A stretch of 64,000 nt of DNA from JBDTSW01 sp963758845 (GTDB lineage Bacteria; Actinomycetota; Thermoleophilia; Solirubrobacterales; 70-9): positions 1,116,001-1,180,000 of the forward strand of contig CAVWWX010000002.1 in assembly GCA_963758845.1 (NCBI GenBank), written 5' to 3'. Positions 13,065 to 21,011 of this stretch are shown here, in pieces. The translations under genes were made by a program, and so were the position numbers. The notes below the pieces were generated by a model that saw only the letters and a program-made list of their open reading frames with translations, was not told the DNA's origin and searched no databases. Numbering within the stretch: the stretch's first letter is position 1; each line of letters opens with the position of its first letter.

Positions 13065-14084
13065 CTAGACGGGTGCTCCGTCGACCAGCACCTCCAGCAC
13101 TCCGGCGACGCCGTTGGCGTCGACGTCGTCGACGCCCGCGAGGGTGTTGACGGAGAGCGTGTCGGTCGCATCAGCGTGTGTGAGCGAAACGGCCGTGGCG
13201 AGCCCGGTCACATCGGCTCCTGCCCCGTTGCCGTCGATGCTGATGGCATCATCGCCGTTCGTGCCGTTGACGACCACGCTGTCGATCGCGCCGTCGCCGG
13301 CATCGCCTCCGAGCGCTCCCGCGAGGTCGAGGTTGGTCCGGGTCACGTCGGTGCCCGTGAGGTCGTTCACCGTGATGGCGTCGGCTCCGCCAAGAGCGTT
13401 GAAGTCGACGATCTCGACGTCGTCGGTGTCCATCGTGACGTTGCCGGGCTGGCGGACGAACACGAGCCGTCTTCCGGCCGGTGCCATCGTCACGGTCTCC
13501 GCCCCGGCAGCACCGTTGAACAGCATCGTGTCGCGGCCGTCCCGACCGTCGATCGCGTCGCTGCCGTCGCCCGGATCCCAGCGGAAGGTGTCCGTCCCGC
13601 CGCCCAGGGAGGCGTTGTCGTTGCCGCCGTTGCCGTCGACCGCGTCGTTGCCCGTGGCGCCCTTGTACGTCTCGGCGCCGAGGCCGCCGCTCAGCGAGTC
13701 GTCACCGTCGCCACCGGCGATCGCCGTCGGGATCTGGTTCGTGAACGCCCCGTTCGTGTCGTCGACGCGAACGGAATCGTCACCGTCGCCCATCGTGACC
13801 TCGATCGCTTCCGCCTCGTCGCGCGCGAACGAGCGGTCGGCCGAGCCGTCATCGCCTACGTCGACCTGGACCCGGTTCGGGTCGCCGGCCTCCAGGCGAA
13901 GCGCGACGGTATCGGCGCGGTTGCTGCCCTTGACCTCGAGCGTGCCGCCCTTGATCGAGGCCCGCACGCCCTGGTTGCTCGCGTTGGAGCTCGCCGGAGC
14001 GACGAGGGCCGCAAGCGGCAGGGCAAGGACGGTTGCCGTTGCAATGAGGGGGAGTGGCCGCTTGGGCCGTGTCTTGGTGCTCAT
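13065..14084 (-). CDS. Secreted RTX-like calcium-binding repeat protein
   Basis: 339 residues. A signal peptide (RPLPLIATATVLALPLAALVAPASSNA, cleavage near residue 36) leads a repeat region with glycine/aspartate nonapeptides of the hemolysin type (AGGDGDDSLSGG, GATGNDAVDGNGGNDNASLGGG, DGSDAIDGRDGRDTM). These should form a calcium-stabilised parallel beta-roll. The flanks are beta-rich and acidic. There is no catalytic module, so it is probably a structural or adhesive surface protein. A perfect hairpin terminator follows. Confidence 0.8.
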   Translation of the reverse strand: MSTKTRPKRPLPLIATATVLALPLAALVAPASSNASNQGVRASIKGGTLEVKGSNRADTVALRLEAGDPNRVQVDVGDDGSADRSFARDEAEAIEVTMGDGDDSVRVDDTNGAFTNQIPTAIAGGDGDDSLSGGLGAETYKGATGNDAVDGNGGNDNASLGGGTDTFRWDPGDGSDAIDGRDGRDTMLFNGAAGAETVTMAPAGRRLVFVRQPGNVTMDTDDVEIVDFNALGGADAITVNDLTGTDVTRTNLDLAGALGGDAGDGAIDSVVVNGTNGDDAISIDGNGAGADVTGLATAVSLTHADATDTLSVNTLAGVDDVDANGVAGVLEVLVDGAPV

Positions 14085-14449
14085 TTGAGGGGTACCTCCG
14101 AGTTGTGGGTGTCTCGACCGCCGAAGCGCGATCGCGTGTGCGTCTATGGGCTAAGACGCCTCGGACCCCCAGTCCTTCCCGCGATCGAAGGAAGCGCTGG
14201 CGATCAGTCGCCGCGGCGTGACCGCCTTGGCCGCCGGGGTGCTCGAAGGCGATAAGCCCGGGTGCGACGGATTTGCGGGCTCAACGCCGCAAGGGCCGTC
14301 CCGGAGCTCGCGGGTCCAAATCCCCCCGCTACTGAGAGACGCCCCTGATGATCAGGAAGTTCTCGTCTGCGGGATCTCGAGCAGGTGCGCGAACCGTAGT
14401 TCGACCGGCACGCTAGCCCGCCATCCCCCGCCGATCGCCAACGCCACCC
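14085..14449. other. Intergenic stretch with a tRNA-3'-end-like fragment
   Basis: No credible gene. It holds the upstream region of the RTX-like gene and the downstream region of the selenium-binding-protein gene. At 14311-14333 GGGTCCAAATCCC followed by CCCGCTACT resembles a tRNA T-arm and acceptor end. CCCCGCTACT and GAGAC..CCCCTG are shared with the sequence after element B at 3328-3350. No matching 5' acceptor strand is found. Confidence 0.45.
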
Positions 14450-15856
14450 TCACTCGACGAAGCAGTACGAGTCGCTGGACGCGTCACCGCCCTGGAGACG
14501 CGTCTGGTGCACGCGCAGGCCGCGAAAGTCGTCGCCGTGGGGGAAGAAGCGCGGGTCCAAGCTCATCCCGCCCTCCGCGACATCGGCATCGACGCGCGCC
14601 ATCCAGGCGCCGACGCCATCGGGATAGAAGATCTCGTCCCAGCTCGCATAGAGCGAGTTGGTGAAGTAAACCCGCCGGCCATCGCGACTGACCTCGACCA
14701 TCTGCGGGGCACCGGCCAACGGCCGCTCGGGAGCGGCCGGATGCGGGGCCCGGCCGACGATCCCGCCGATGCGCACCGAGCCCGTCTCCCGCGGGCTGTG
14801 GGGATCGCTGACGTCGTACTGCTTCAGCTCCCCGGTGCCCCAGCACGAGACGTACAGCCAGCGGTCGTCGACGGAGAGGTCGATGTCGCTGACCAGCGGA
14901 GGCACGGCGCCAAACGGCTGCAGCGCCGGGGGCAGCTGGTCGGTCTCGGCCGGCTCGGCCGGGATCGTGATTGCCTTCTCGACCGCCCAGCGGCCGCCGT
15001 CGCGGTGCCATAGCCACACCGACGCCGACAAGTCCTCGACGCTGATCACTACCCCGACGAAGCCCCAGGTCTTGCGGGGGTCGTGGGCCGGCCTTACCTC
15101 GAGCACCATCTGGTGCTCGTCACCGAGGTCGACGCGCTCGATCAGCCTGCCCTCGGAGAGGCTCCAGAAGTCGAGGTGATGGCCGAAGCGCTTGCCGAGC
15201 AGGTCCTCGGGGTTCAGCCCCTTCTCGATCATCGATGGGGTCGCCCACTCCGAGGTGATCGCGACATCCTCGTTCAGGTGCCACCAGACGTCGTAGGCGA
15301 AGTACTGGTCGCCGCGATCGCTCTCCCAGGCACCGGTGACCTCGAAGGTGTCGTGGTCGATCAGCGCGACACCGCCGGGGCCGTCGCCGTTGCCGGCGGC
15401 GCCCAGGTTCGACATGAAGATGCCGCCCGGCCCGCAGTGGACGGTGTGCGGTCGCGAGTATCCGGCCTTTTCGGCGAGCTCCTCGGCCTCGATCGTGCGC
15501 ACGACCCGGGGCCCGCGGGGGTCCGGCTCCGTGTCGAGGACGTACGTGCGGGAGGAGCGGATCCCGGGGACGATCAGGTACCGGCGCTCGAGCATGCCCT
15601 CGTGCCCTTCGTGACAGAGCGCGCTCGAGCACGCGTTCCAGCCGAAGTGGTGCAGTTCGTTGCCCGCGGTCGGTAGCTCCGCCCAGCCGACTACCTCGGC
15701 GTAGCTGGACGAGTCGGCGTCGCAGTCGATCACCGCGATCGCGTCGCGCTGCTCACCGGCAGGATCGAAGGCGGCGACGTAAGCGAGGCTCTCGGGCGGG
15801 GCCGCGATCGCGGCGGCCGGCGAACGGTAGAAGGTTGGGTCGATGGTCTCGGGCAT
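14450..15856 (-). CDS. Selenium-binding protein family (methanethiol oxidase)
   Basis: 468 residues, full length for the SBP56/SELENBP1 family, whose studied members oxidise methanethiol to formaldehyde, hydrogen peroxide and sulfide using copper. Family marks include the N-terminal beta-propeller start (ESLAYVAAFDPAGEQRDAIAVIDCD), HHFGWNACSSALCHEGH with conserved Cys and His, and HLDFWSLSEGRLIERVDLG. There is no signal peptide. It is a stand-alone gene on the minus strand with its neighbours well separated, so regulation is not evident. Confidence 0.88.
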   Translation of the reverse strand: MPETIDPTFYRSPAAAIAAPPESLAYVAAFDPAGEQRDAIAVIDCDADSSSYAEVVGWAELPTAGNELHHFGWNACSSALCHEGHEGMLERRYLIVPGIRSSRTYVLDTEPDPRGPRVVRTIEAEELAEKAGYSRPHTVHCGPGGIFMSNLGAAGNGDGPGGVALIDHDTFEVTGAWESDRGDQYFAYDVWWHLNEDVAITSEWATPSMIEKGLNPEDLLGKRFGHHLDFWSLSEGRLIERVDLGDEHQMVLEVRPAHDPRKTWGFVGVVISVEDLSASVWLWHRDGGRWAVEKAITIPAEPAETDQLPPALQPFGAVPPLVSDIDLSVDDRWLYVSCWGTGELKQYDVSDPHSPRETGSVRIGGIVGRAPHPAAPERPLAGAPQMVEVSRDGRRVYFTNSLYASWDEIFYPDGVGAWMARVDADVAEGGMSLDPRFFPHGDDFRGLRVHQTRLQGGDASSDSYCFVE

Positions 15857-16040
15857 CGCCGCTCCTCTCGGCCTTGGTGAGCTCCAATCCTACACCCGCA
15901 GTCTCACGCGGACAGACCGGTCGACCAGCCGGTCCGAGCACGCCTGGCTATACGGCTCAGTGAGTGCGTCTATCGGGGCCAACGACGGAAGCAGGCCTGA
16001 CGAGGTCGGCCGGACTCGGCCTCAGTTCCGGAGTCAGGGG

Positions 16041-17249
16041 CTATCCGAGCGACGCCTCGATCTGCTCTGAGGCTCGCGCGGCACCGTCCTCCCGAGCGAT
16101 TCGCTCCGACAGCTCAACCGCCCGATCACGCATGGCGGGGTCCTGGATGCCCGCGCGGATCGCGGCGGCGAGCCGCTCCGCGGTCAGCTTCTTCGCTGGC
16201 AATGGCTCCGGGCCCGCGCCCGCGCGGTGAACCGCCGCGCCCCAGAATGGTTGGTCGCCCTGAAACGGGCAGACGACTGTGGGCCGCCCCGCAAGCAGTC
16301 CGGCAGCGGTCGTTCCCGCGCCTCCGTGATGGACGACGGCGGCAACGCGTGGAAACAGCCAGCTATGTGGCGCCCGCTCAGTCACGATGCTGTCGCCACC
16401 AACGTGGCCGTCGACGAGCCCACCCCAACCCGTCGCGATCACGGCGCGTGCGCCCGCCTCGCGCAAGGCTTGGCCCACGATCGCGCTCAGGCGGACGGGA
16501 TCGGGACCGACGCTGCTTCCGAAACCGACATAAACGGGCGGCGCCCCCGCGGCGACGAAGGCTTCGAGCCCGGGGTCAACCGGCTGATCACCGCGACCCT
16601 CGCGAAACCAATAGCCCGTCGCCACCGCATCCGGCGGCCAATCGCCGGGCGTTGGAACGAGGCTCGGGCTATAGCAGTACAAGGTCCTGGCCGGCGCCGG
16701 CGGATCGCCGCGAGGCGCGAGGCCGAGGTGGTCTTCGCGCCAGCTGCGGATCAAGCCCGAATAGGGACGGGTCAACAGTCCGAGCAGGCGGTAACTTGCG
16801 CGATTGAGCACTCCGCCGAGGTCATGACGGACCATGGCGGGCAGCGGAAACTCGCGGGTCGGCGTCAGCATTGGGACCGTGAGCGCCTGCACGTGCGGGC
16901 TCCCGAGCTTCTCCGCGATGTGCGGAGCCGCGAGTGTCTTCTGATGGGCGACGATCGCCTCGGGCCGACGGGTTTTCGCAACCGCCCAGCTGTCCTCGAG
17001 CATTCCCCGGATCACCGGGAAGACGTCACCCCGAAATGACGGTCGCTTGCGGTCCGGCGTCGGTAGGAGCGACTGAAAGTCGGCGCGGATCGGCGCGAAC
17101 TCGACGCCATTGCTGGGAGTGAGCCGCTCGAAGCCGGCGTCAGCCGTGAACGTGACCGTGTGACCGCGCCCGGCAAGGTTCGCGGCGAGCGCCGCGAATG
17201 GCTCGACGTCCCCAGTGCTTCCTGCGGTGAGCACCATGATCTTGGCCAT
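16041..17249 (-). CDS. UGT-type glycosyltransferase (MGT/sterol glucosyltransferase-like)
   Basis: 402 residues from the ATG at 17249 (MAKIMVLTAGSTGDVEPFAALAANLAGRGH). The C-terminal nucleotide-sugar motif is classic for family GT1: APHSWLFPRVAAVVHHGGAGTTAAGLLAGRPTVVCPFQGDQPFW. It probably transfers a sugar to a lipid or small hydrophobic acceptor. A TACGAT box eight bases before the ATG suggests a leaderless transcript. The open frame continues 100 codons upstream only because it runs through an A/C repeat pair and the tail of a broken SnoaL gene. Confidence 0.88.
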   Translation of the reverse strand: MAKIMVLTAGSTGDVEPFAALAANLAGRGHTVTFTADAGFERLTPSNGVEFAPIRADFQSLLPTPDRKRPSFRGDVFPVIRGMLEDSWAVAKTRRPEAIVAHQKTLAAPHIAEKLGSPHVQALTVPMLTPTREFPLPAMVRHDLGGVLNRASYRLLGLLTRPYSGLIRSWREDHLGLAPRGDPPAPARTLYCYSPSLVPTPGDWPPDAVATGYWFREGRGDQPVDPGLEAFVAAGAPPVYVGFGSSVGPDPVRLSAIVGQALREAGARAVIATGWGGLVDGHVGGDSIVTERAPHSWLFPRVAAVVHHGGAGTTAAGLLAGRPTVVCPFQGDQPFWGAAVHRAGAGPEPLPAKKLTAERLAAAIRAGIQDPAMRDRAVELSERIAREDGAARASEQIEASLG

Positions 17250-17325
17250 GCCCGGTGATCGTAGATGAGCCGGGATAGGGTCGAGCAGGGAATGAAGGGG
17301 GGCTGTGCGGTGATGCGGACCAGCT

Positions 17326-17340
17326 GCTTTCCATGCAAAC
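17326..17340 (-). repeat. Hairpin repeat C (minus strand)
   Basis: Read on the minus strand it is GTTTGCATGGAAAGC, following the A hairpin at 17347-17367 just as in the plus-strand tandem copies, and upstream of the glycosyltransferase gene. Confidence 0.7.
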
Positions 17341-17346
17341 CGGCTA

Positions 17347-17367
17347 GCGCTTCTCGTTCCAAGCAGC
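17347..17367 (-). repeat. Hairpin repeat A (minus strand)
   Basis: On the minus strand GCTGCTTGGAACGAGAAGCGC, directly after the decayed SnoaL tail. Confidence 0.7.
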
Positions 17368-17378
17368 GTTCCGAGCGA

Positions 17379-17700
17379 GTTACGGAGACCGGCCGCCTTC
17401 ATGGCCTCGCGCCGGCTCACGTAGCCCTGGGCACGCACAAGCTTTCCGTTTCGGGGTCGTCCAGACGGCGGCCCACGTCTGGTCGATCGGGATTCGGGTG
17501 TAGCTAGCCACGCCGCGTAAGCGCAGCAACATGACAACGGTCTCGCCATCTCCGACGTCGATTAGCTTCTCCGTCTCCACCTCGAGCTCATCGATGACGT
17601 CGAACGCATCTGTTCGCCACTGACGAACTCCATCGTGGCCGCGATACACGCCGCGAACCGGAAACTCAGGTGGATTGCTGATCTCGACCCGTGCAGAGCA
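17379..17700 (-). pseudogene. Truncated, frameshifted SnoaL gene
   Basis: The minus strand encodes the second half of a SnoaL domain (VEISNPPEFPVRGVYRGHDGV ... IDQTWAAVWTT). It then shifts frame near 17450 to finish with the family tail (REAMKAAGLRN). The N-terminal 30-odd residues and start are missing, and homology begins right at an A/C hairpin remnant (17703-17720). The stop codon is lost as well, so the frame runs on into the next hairpin. A decayed paralogue. Confidence 0.7.
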
Positions 17701-17702
17701 GG

Positions 17703-17720
17703 CGCTTCTCGTCCGAAGCG
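17703..17720 (-). repeat. Hairpin repeat A (minus strand), perfect stem
   Basis: On the minus strand CGCTTCGGACGAGAAGCG, a few bases after the stop of the SnoaL gene at 17732-18298 and exactly at the 5' break point of the truncated copy. Confidence 0.8.
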
Positions 17721-17731
17721 GTGCTTCCTGG

Positions 17732-18298
17732 CTACTCCCGTAGCCCGGCAGCTTCGAGGGCCTCGGCGTGGTCGTAGTACTCCTGATGGTGGACGAACCT
17801 GCCGTCCTCGATCGTCGAGACGAGCGCAAACGCCTCGGCGAGCGGAACACCACTCGCCTGAGCGCGCATCCGCCCATCTGCGAGCAGCACGAGCCGGTCC
17901 CCCAGGTCGATGAGTTCCGAGGGCTTCAAGTGGTTCTCTCCACCCCAAACCTCGTCCCCGGCCGCGACGTACCTGCGGTAGCCGTCGAGGCCGCGGTAGC
18001 ACGGCTCCATGATCCCGGCCTTGACCCAGTTGGCATCCGGGTGATACTCAAACTCGGCGTCCCAGCCGATGACGACCGCGTCCAGATCGCGGCGGTTGTA
18101 CGCCTCCAACGCGAGCCGCATGCCTCGCCAGAGAGTCGCCTGACGGAGGCGAGAGCTGGGTGGCAGCTTGAAGGTCCGGCGCAGGAAGGCGGCTGCCAGC
18201 CTCGGAAGGCGCAAAGAAAGCCACTGATCAAGCGTCCGGCGCGATTGCTCCCGCACCCGGAGCGGTTTGCGGACTATCTCCACGTTCTCCTGCGACAT
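17732..18298 (-). CDS. SnoaL/NTF2-like protein with N-terminal insertion
   Basis: 188 residues, about 55 longer than its paralogues. It starts with the usual head (MSQENVEIVRK). A basic 45-50 residue insert (residues about 12-60, PLRVREQSRRTLDQWLSLRLP...) interrupts the first helix before the domain resumes at LALEAYNRRDLDAVVIGWDAEFEYHPDANW. Turn CYRGLDGYRRY, tail EALEAAGLRE. The insert has Arg/Leu-rich composition and no known motif. It starts three bases after a remnant SnoaL stop (tail-head junction) with no GATACT promoter, so its transcription would depend on upstream sequence. Confidence 0.8.
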   Translation of the reverse strand: MSQENVEIVRKPLRVREQSRRTLDQWLSLRLPRLAAAFLRRTFKLPPSSRLRQATLWRGMRLALEAYNRRDLDAVVIGWDAEFEYHPDANWVKAGIMEPCYRGLDGYRRYVAAGDEVWGGENHLKPSELIDLGDRLVLLADGRMRAQASGVPLAEAFALVSTIEDGRFVHHQEYYDHAEALEAAGLRE

Positions 18299-18301
18299 CG
18301 C

Positions 18302-18440
18302 CTACTCCGTGAGACCAGCGGCGTTGAGGGCTTCGCTCTCCTCATGATCAAGGAAGGACTCCACCCGCGTCACCACCCGTCCTCGTTCAGGGTCCAGACG
18401 GCCCCAGTTGTCCAAGTCCAACTCGGTTGGCCACACGTCT
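18302..18440 (-). pseudogene. SnoaL gene remnant (C-terminal third)
   Basis: The minus strand reads VVTRVESFLDHEESEALNAAGLTE and stop, preceded in another frame by TLNEDG. It is the end of a SnoaL-like gene with one frameshift and no N-terminal two thirds. Its TAG stands three bases before the next SnoaL ATG. Confidence 0.6.
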
Positions 18441-18452
18441 TCATGAAGCCGT

Positions 18453-18686
18453 TCAACCGTCCTCATGCCGCCTGTTCAAGACCCCTCGAGGCAGCGGGAT
18501 CGGGAATCGCGTCCCGAGCGAGGATGAGCCCTTGCGGTTGAAGTGCCGCGCGTACCGGCTGGCGCGGTCGGCGGTGTCATAGGTCTTCTGATCGTGGGCG
18601 CCACAGCCGCGCTCGCAGTCCCAGTGCAGGGTCGATCCCTCGGCGCGAAAGCGCCAGCTATGCCCGAACAGGCGGCAGCGAACCAT
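18453..18686 (-). CDS. Small zinc-ribbon-like protein (DUF1660-like)
   Basis: 77 residues beginning MVRCRLFGHSWRF, then LHWDCERGCGAHDQKTY and a basic C-terminus. The pattern C-x3-G-H-x-W ... C-x3-C resembles the small DUF1660-type proteins found in phages and actinobacteria, and could bind one zinc. It lies divergent from the MFS transporter. The last 10-15 residues may be foreign because they run into SnoaL debris. Confidence 0.55.
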   Translation of the reverse strand: MVRCRLFGHSWRFRAEGSTLHWDCERGCGAHDQKTYDTADRASRYARHFNRKGSSSLGTRFPIPLPRGVLNRRHEDG

Positions 18687-18766
18687 GCGTCGATTGTGGC
18701 GCAGCTGCCGGAATGGGACGAGATGGACTCGTTACACCCGGCACCAACGGGGTACGCGGGGTTGCG

Positions 18767-20614
18767 ATGAGCGCGGACGCCAGCCTGGGGACCGTCGAGA
18801 CCCGGATTCCGGCGCGACTCGATCGCCTCCCCTGGTCGCGGTTTCACTGGCTCGTGGTGATCGGCCTCGGGACGGTCTGGATCCTCGACGGCCTCGAGGT
18901 GACGATCGTCGGCTTCATCGCCAGCCGGCTGATCGAACCCGGCAGCGGGATCGACTTGACCGAAGCCCATATCGGCCTCGCAGCGGCTCTTTACGTTGCC
19001 GGCGCCTGCCTTGGCGCGCTGTTCTTCGGGCAGCTCACCGATCGCTTTGGGCGCAAACGGCTGTTCTTGATCACTCTCGGGGTGTACCTCGCCGCCACCG
19101 TCGCGACCGCGTTCTCGTTCGCGCCCTGGTTCTTCCTGGTCGCCCGATTCTTCACCGGCGCCGGCATCGGCGGCGAGTACGCGGCGATCAACTCCGCGAT
19201 CGACGAGCTGATCCCGGCCCGAGCGCGCGGTCGGATCGACCTGATCATCAACGGATCATTCTGGCTCGGCTCCGCCGGCGGCGCCCTGCTCTCGCTGGTG
19301 TTCTTGAACGAGGCGATCTTCGCCGCCGACATCGGCTGGCGGGTCGCGTTCGGGCTGGGCGCGGTGCTCGGCCTCGGGATCCTCTTCATCCGTCGCAACG
19401 TGCCCGAGAGCCCGCGCTGGCTGTTCATCCACGGTCGCGACGAGGAGGCCGAGCGGATCGTCGACGAGATCGAGGCCGAGGTCCAGGAGGAGACCGGAGA
19501 GAAGCTCTCCGGGGACCCGGGCGAGGCGATCACCGTCGAACAGCGCAAGACGGTCCCGTTCCGGGTGATCGCCCGAACGGCGTTCAAGACCTATCCGAAG
19601 CGGGGGGTCCTCGGCCTCTCTCTGTTCGTGGGCCAGGCGTTCATCTACAACGCCGTGGTCTTTACGCTCGGCCTTACCCTGACCACCTACCTGGGGGTGG
19701 AGTCGGGCGAGGTCGGGATCTTCTATGCCGTCTTCGCGATCGGCAACTTCCTTGGCCCGCTGCTGCTCGGGCGGCTGTTCGACACCGTCGGCCGGCGGCC
19801 GATGATCGCCGGCACCTATCTCGCCAGCGCCGTGCTGCTGGTCTTCGTCGCGCTGCTCTTCAACAGCGAGAGCTTCAGCGACTGGGGCTTTGTGGCGGCG
19901 CTCGCGGCGACGTTTTTCTTCGCCTCGGCAGGAGCCAGCTCCGCCTATCTCACCGTCAGCGAGATCTTCCCGATGGAGGTTCGGGCGCTGGCGATCGCCT
20001 TCTTCTACGCGATCGGCACCGCGATCGGCGGCATCACGGGGCCACTCATCTTCGAGCGCCTCGCCTCGACCGGAGATCCCTCCCAGGTGATGATCGGCTT
20101 CCTGATCGGGGCCGTCGTGATGGCGATCGGCGGCATCGCCGAGATCTTCCTCGGCGTCCGCGCCGAACAGCAAGGCCTGGAGGACATCGCGGCACCGCTG
20201 ACGGCCGTCGGGGAAGACGAAGAGGCTCAGCCCGACGAGGGAGCGCCCAGCGAGCAGGAGGAACGGGCCGAGCGCAGGCGCCGCCGCCGCGAGCAAGAGC
20301 GCGCCGGGTGGAGGCGCTACCGACCCGGGCCCGGCAGCGCAAGCTGGTCGCCATTCAGCACCTGGCCGCCCGAGCAGGACCCCACCTCGCTTGACCGCGA
20401 GGTCGAGATCATCGCGGGCGCACTCCGGGAGCAGGGTCCGACCGAGCGCCGCGAGCTCGTCCGGCTAACCGGCGCCCGCTACTGGGGCCCGGGGCGATTC
20501 AGCTTGGCGCTACGCGAGGCCGTTAGCGACGGCGCCGTCCGGCGCGCCGGCCGAAACACCTACGAGCCGGCTCGGGAGCCTGAGCGCACCGGCACCGAGG
20601 GCTTCGGCAACTAG
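18767..20614 (+). CDS. MFS transporter, sugar-porter type, with C-terminal cytoplasmic extension
   Basis: 615 residues from the ATG at 18767. Twelve membrane spans are evident over residues about 25-470. The sugar-porter signatures are the loop GQLTDRFGRKRLF after span 2, PESPRWL (about 212-218) and GRLFDTVGRRPM in the second half. After the last span comes an acidic then Arg-rich linker (about 478-535) and a 65-residue tail (EVEIIAGALREQGPTERRELVRLTGARYWGPGRF...) that looks like a winged-helix fold. The substrate is unknown. It lies divergent from the small zinc-ribbon gene. Confidence 0.85.
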   Translation: MSADASLGTVETRIPARLDRLPWSRFHWLVVIGLGTVWILDGLEVTIVGFIASRLIEPGSGIDLTEAHIGLAAALYVAGACLGALFFGQLTDRFGRKRLFLITLGVYLAATVATAFSFAPWFFLVARFFTGAGIGGEYAAINSAIDELIPARARGRIDLIINGSFWLGSAGGALLSLVFLNEAIFAADIGWRVAFGLGAVLGLGILFIRRNVPESPRWLFIHGRDEEAERIVDEIEAEVQEETGEKLSGDPGEAITVEQRKTVPFRVIARTAFKTYPKRGVLGLSLFVGQAFIYNAVVFTLGLTLTTYLGVESGEVGIFYAVFAIGNFLGPLLLGRLFDTVGRRPMIAGTYLASAVLLVFVALLFNSESFSDWGFVAALAATFFFASAGASSAYLTVSEIFPMEVRALAIAFFYAIGTAIGGITGPLIFERLASTGDPSQVMIGFLIGAVVMAIGGIAEIFLGVRAEQQGLEDIAAPLTAVGEDEEAQPDEGAPSEQEERAERRRRRREQERAGWRRYRPGPGSASWSPFSTWPPEQDPTSLDREVEIIAGALREQGPTERRELVRLTGARYWGPGRFSLALREAVSDGAVRRAGRNTYEPAREPERTGTEGFGN

Positions 20615-20698
20615 AGTCGCTCGGCCATACCCGGGCCGTCTCGGCTTGCGGCTGCACGGCGGGGACCCGGAGCCGATCGCGTGTCCACCGGAGGGTGT

Positions 20699-20718
20699 CG
20701 CTTTCCAAGCGAAGCGAC
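20699..20718 (+). repeat. Hairpin repeat A, variant loop
   Basis: TCGCTT and AAGCGA flank TCCAAGCG; the following CTAAGTC matches the sequence after the 2331 copy. Confidence 0.65.
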
Positions 20719-20732
20719 TAAGTCTTGATGAG

Positions 20733-20777
20733 CATCCGCTCGACGATCCGCGGGTGGTAGCGAGAACGAAACGGGCC
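20733..20777 (+). repeat. Intergenic element B, copy 5
   Basis: CATCCGCTCGACGATCCGCGGG...AGCGAGAACGAAACGGGCC. The CGCT/AGCG core of the first pair is kept and the second pair is lost. Confidence 0.7.
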
Positions 20778-21011
20778 CCCGCTACTCACGAACGGTTCGT
20801 CACGGCCTTCACTTTGCAACCTGAGCCTGAGAGCGCCGTCGGAGGCACCCAGGCAGGACCAAACACGGCTCCTCGGTGTCTGTGGTGCAAGGGGGCGCCT
20901 CGGGCCGTCATCAGCAGATCCGCTGCAGCCTTGACCCCGATCGACCGGCATGAGAGGCTCGATCCAAGCCAAGCAGCAACTTGATCGCAACCAAGGAAGG
21001 GGCGTCAAGGC

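Larger units (their letters stand above)
20615..21011. other. 397-bp intergenic region with A- and B-type repeats
   Basis: No gene seen. It contains a degenerate A hairpin (20699-20718), element B copy 5 (20733-20777) and the B-associated CCCCCGCTACTCACGA string (20776-20791). About 200 bp of otherwise featureless sequence then leads to the MMPL gene. Confidence 0.6.

Noticed and set aside
14243..14333. Possible tRNA with long variable arm (Ser/Leu/Sec-like), with a T-arm-like GGGTCCAAATCCC
   Set aside because: No 5' strand complementary to the CGCTACT acceptor end, no clean D-arm and anticodon arm spacing, and a mismatch in the T-stem. At best a decayed fragment.
17250..17549. N-terminal 100-codon extension of the glycosyltransferase
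   Set aside because: It is the read-through of a decayed SnoaL tail and A/C hairpins; the GT-B fold starts at the ATG at 17249.
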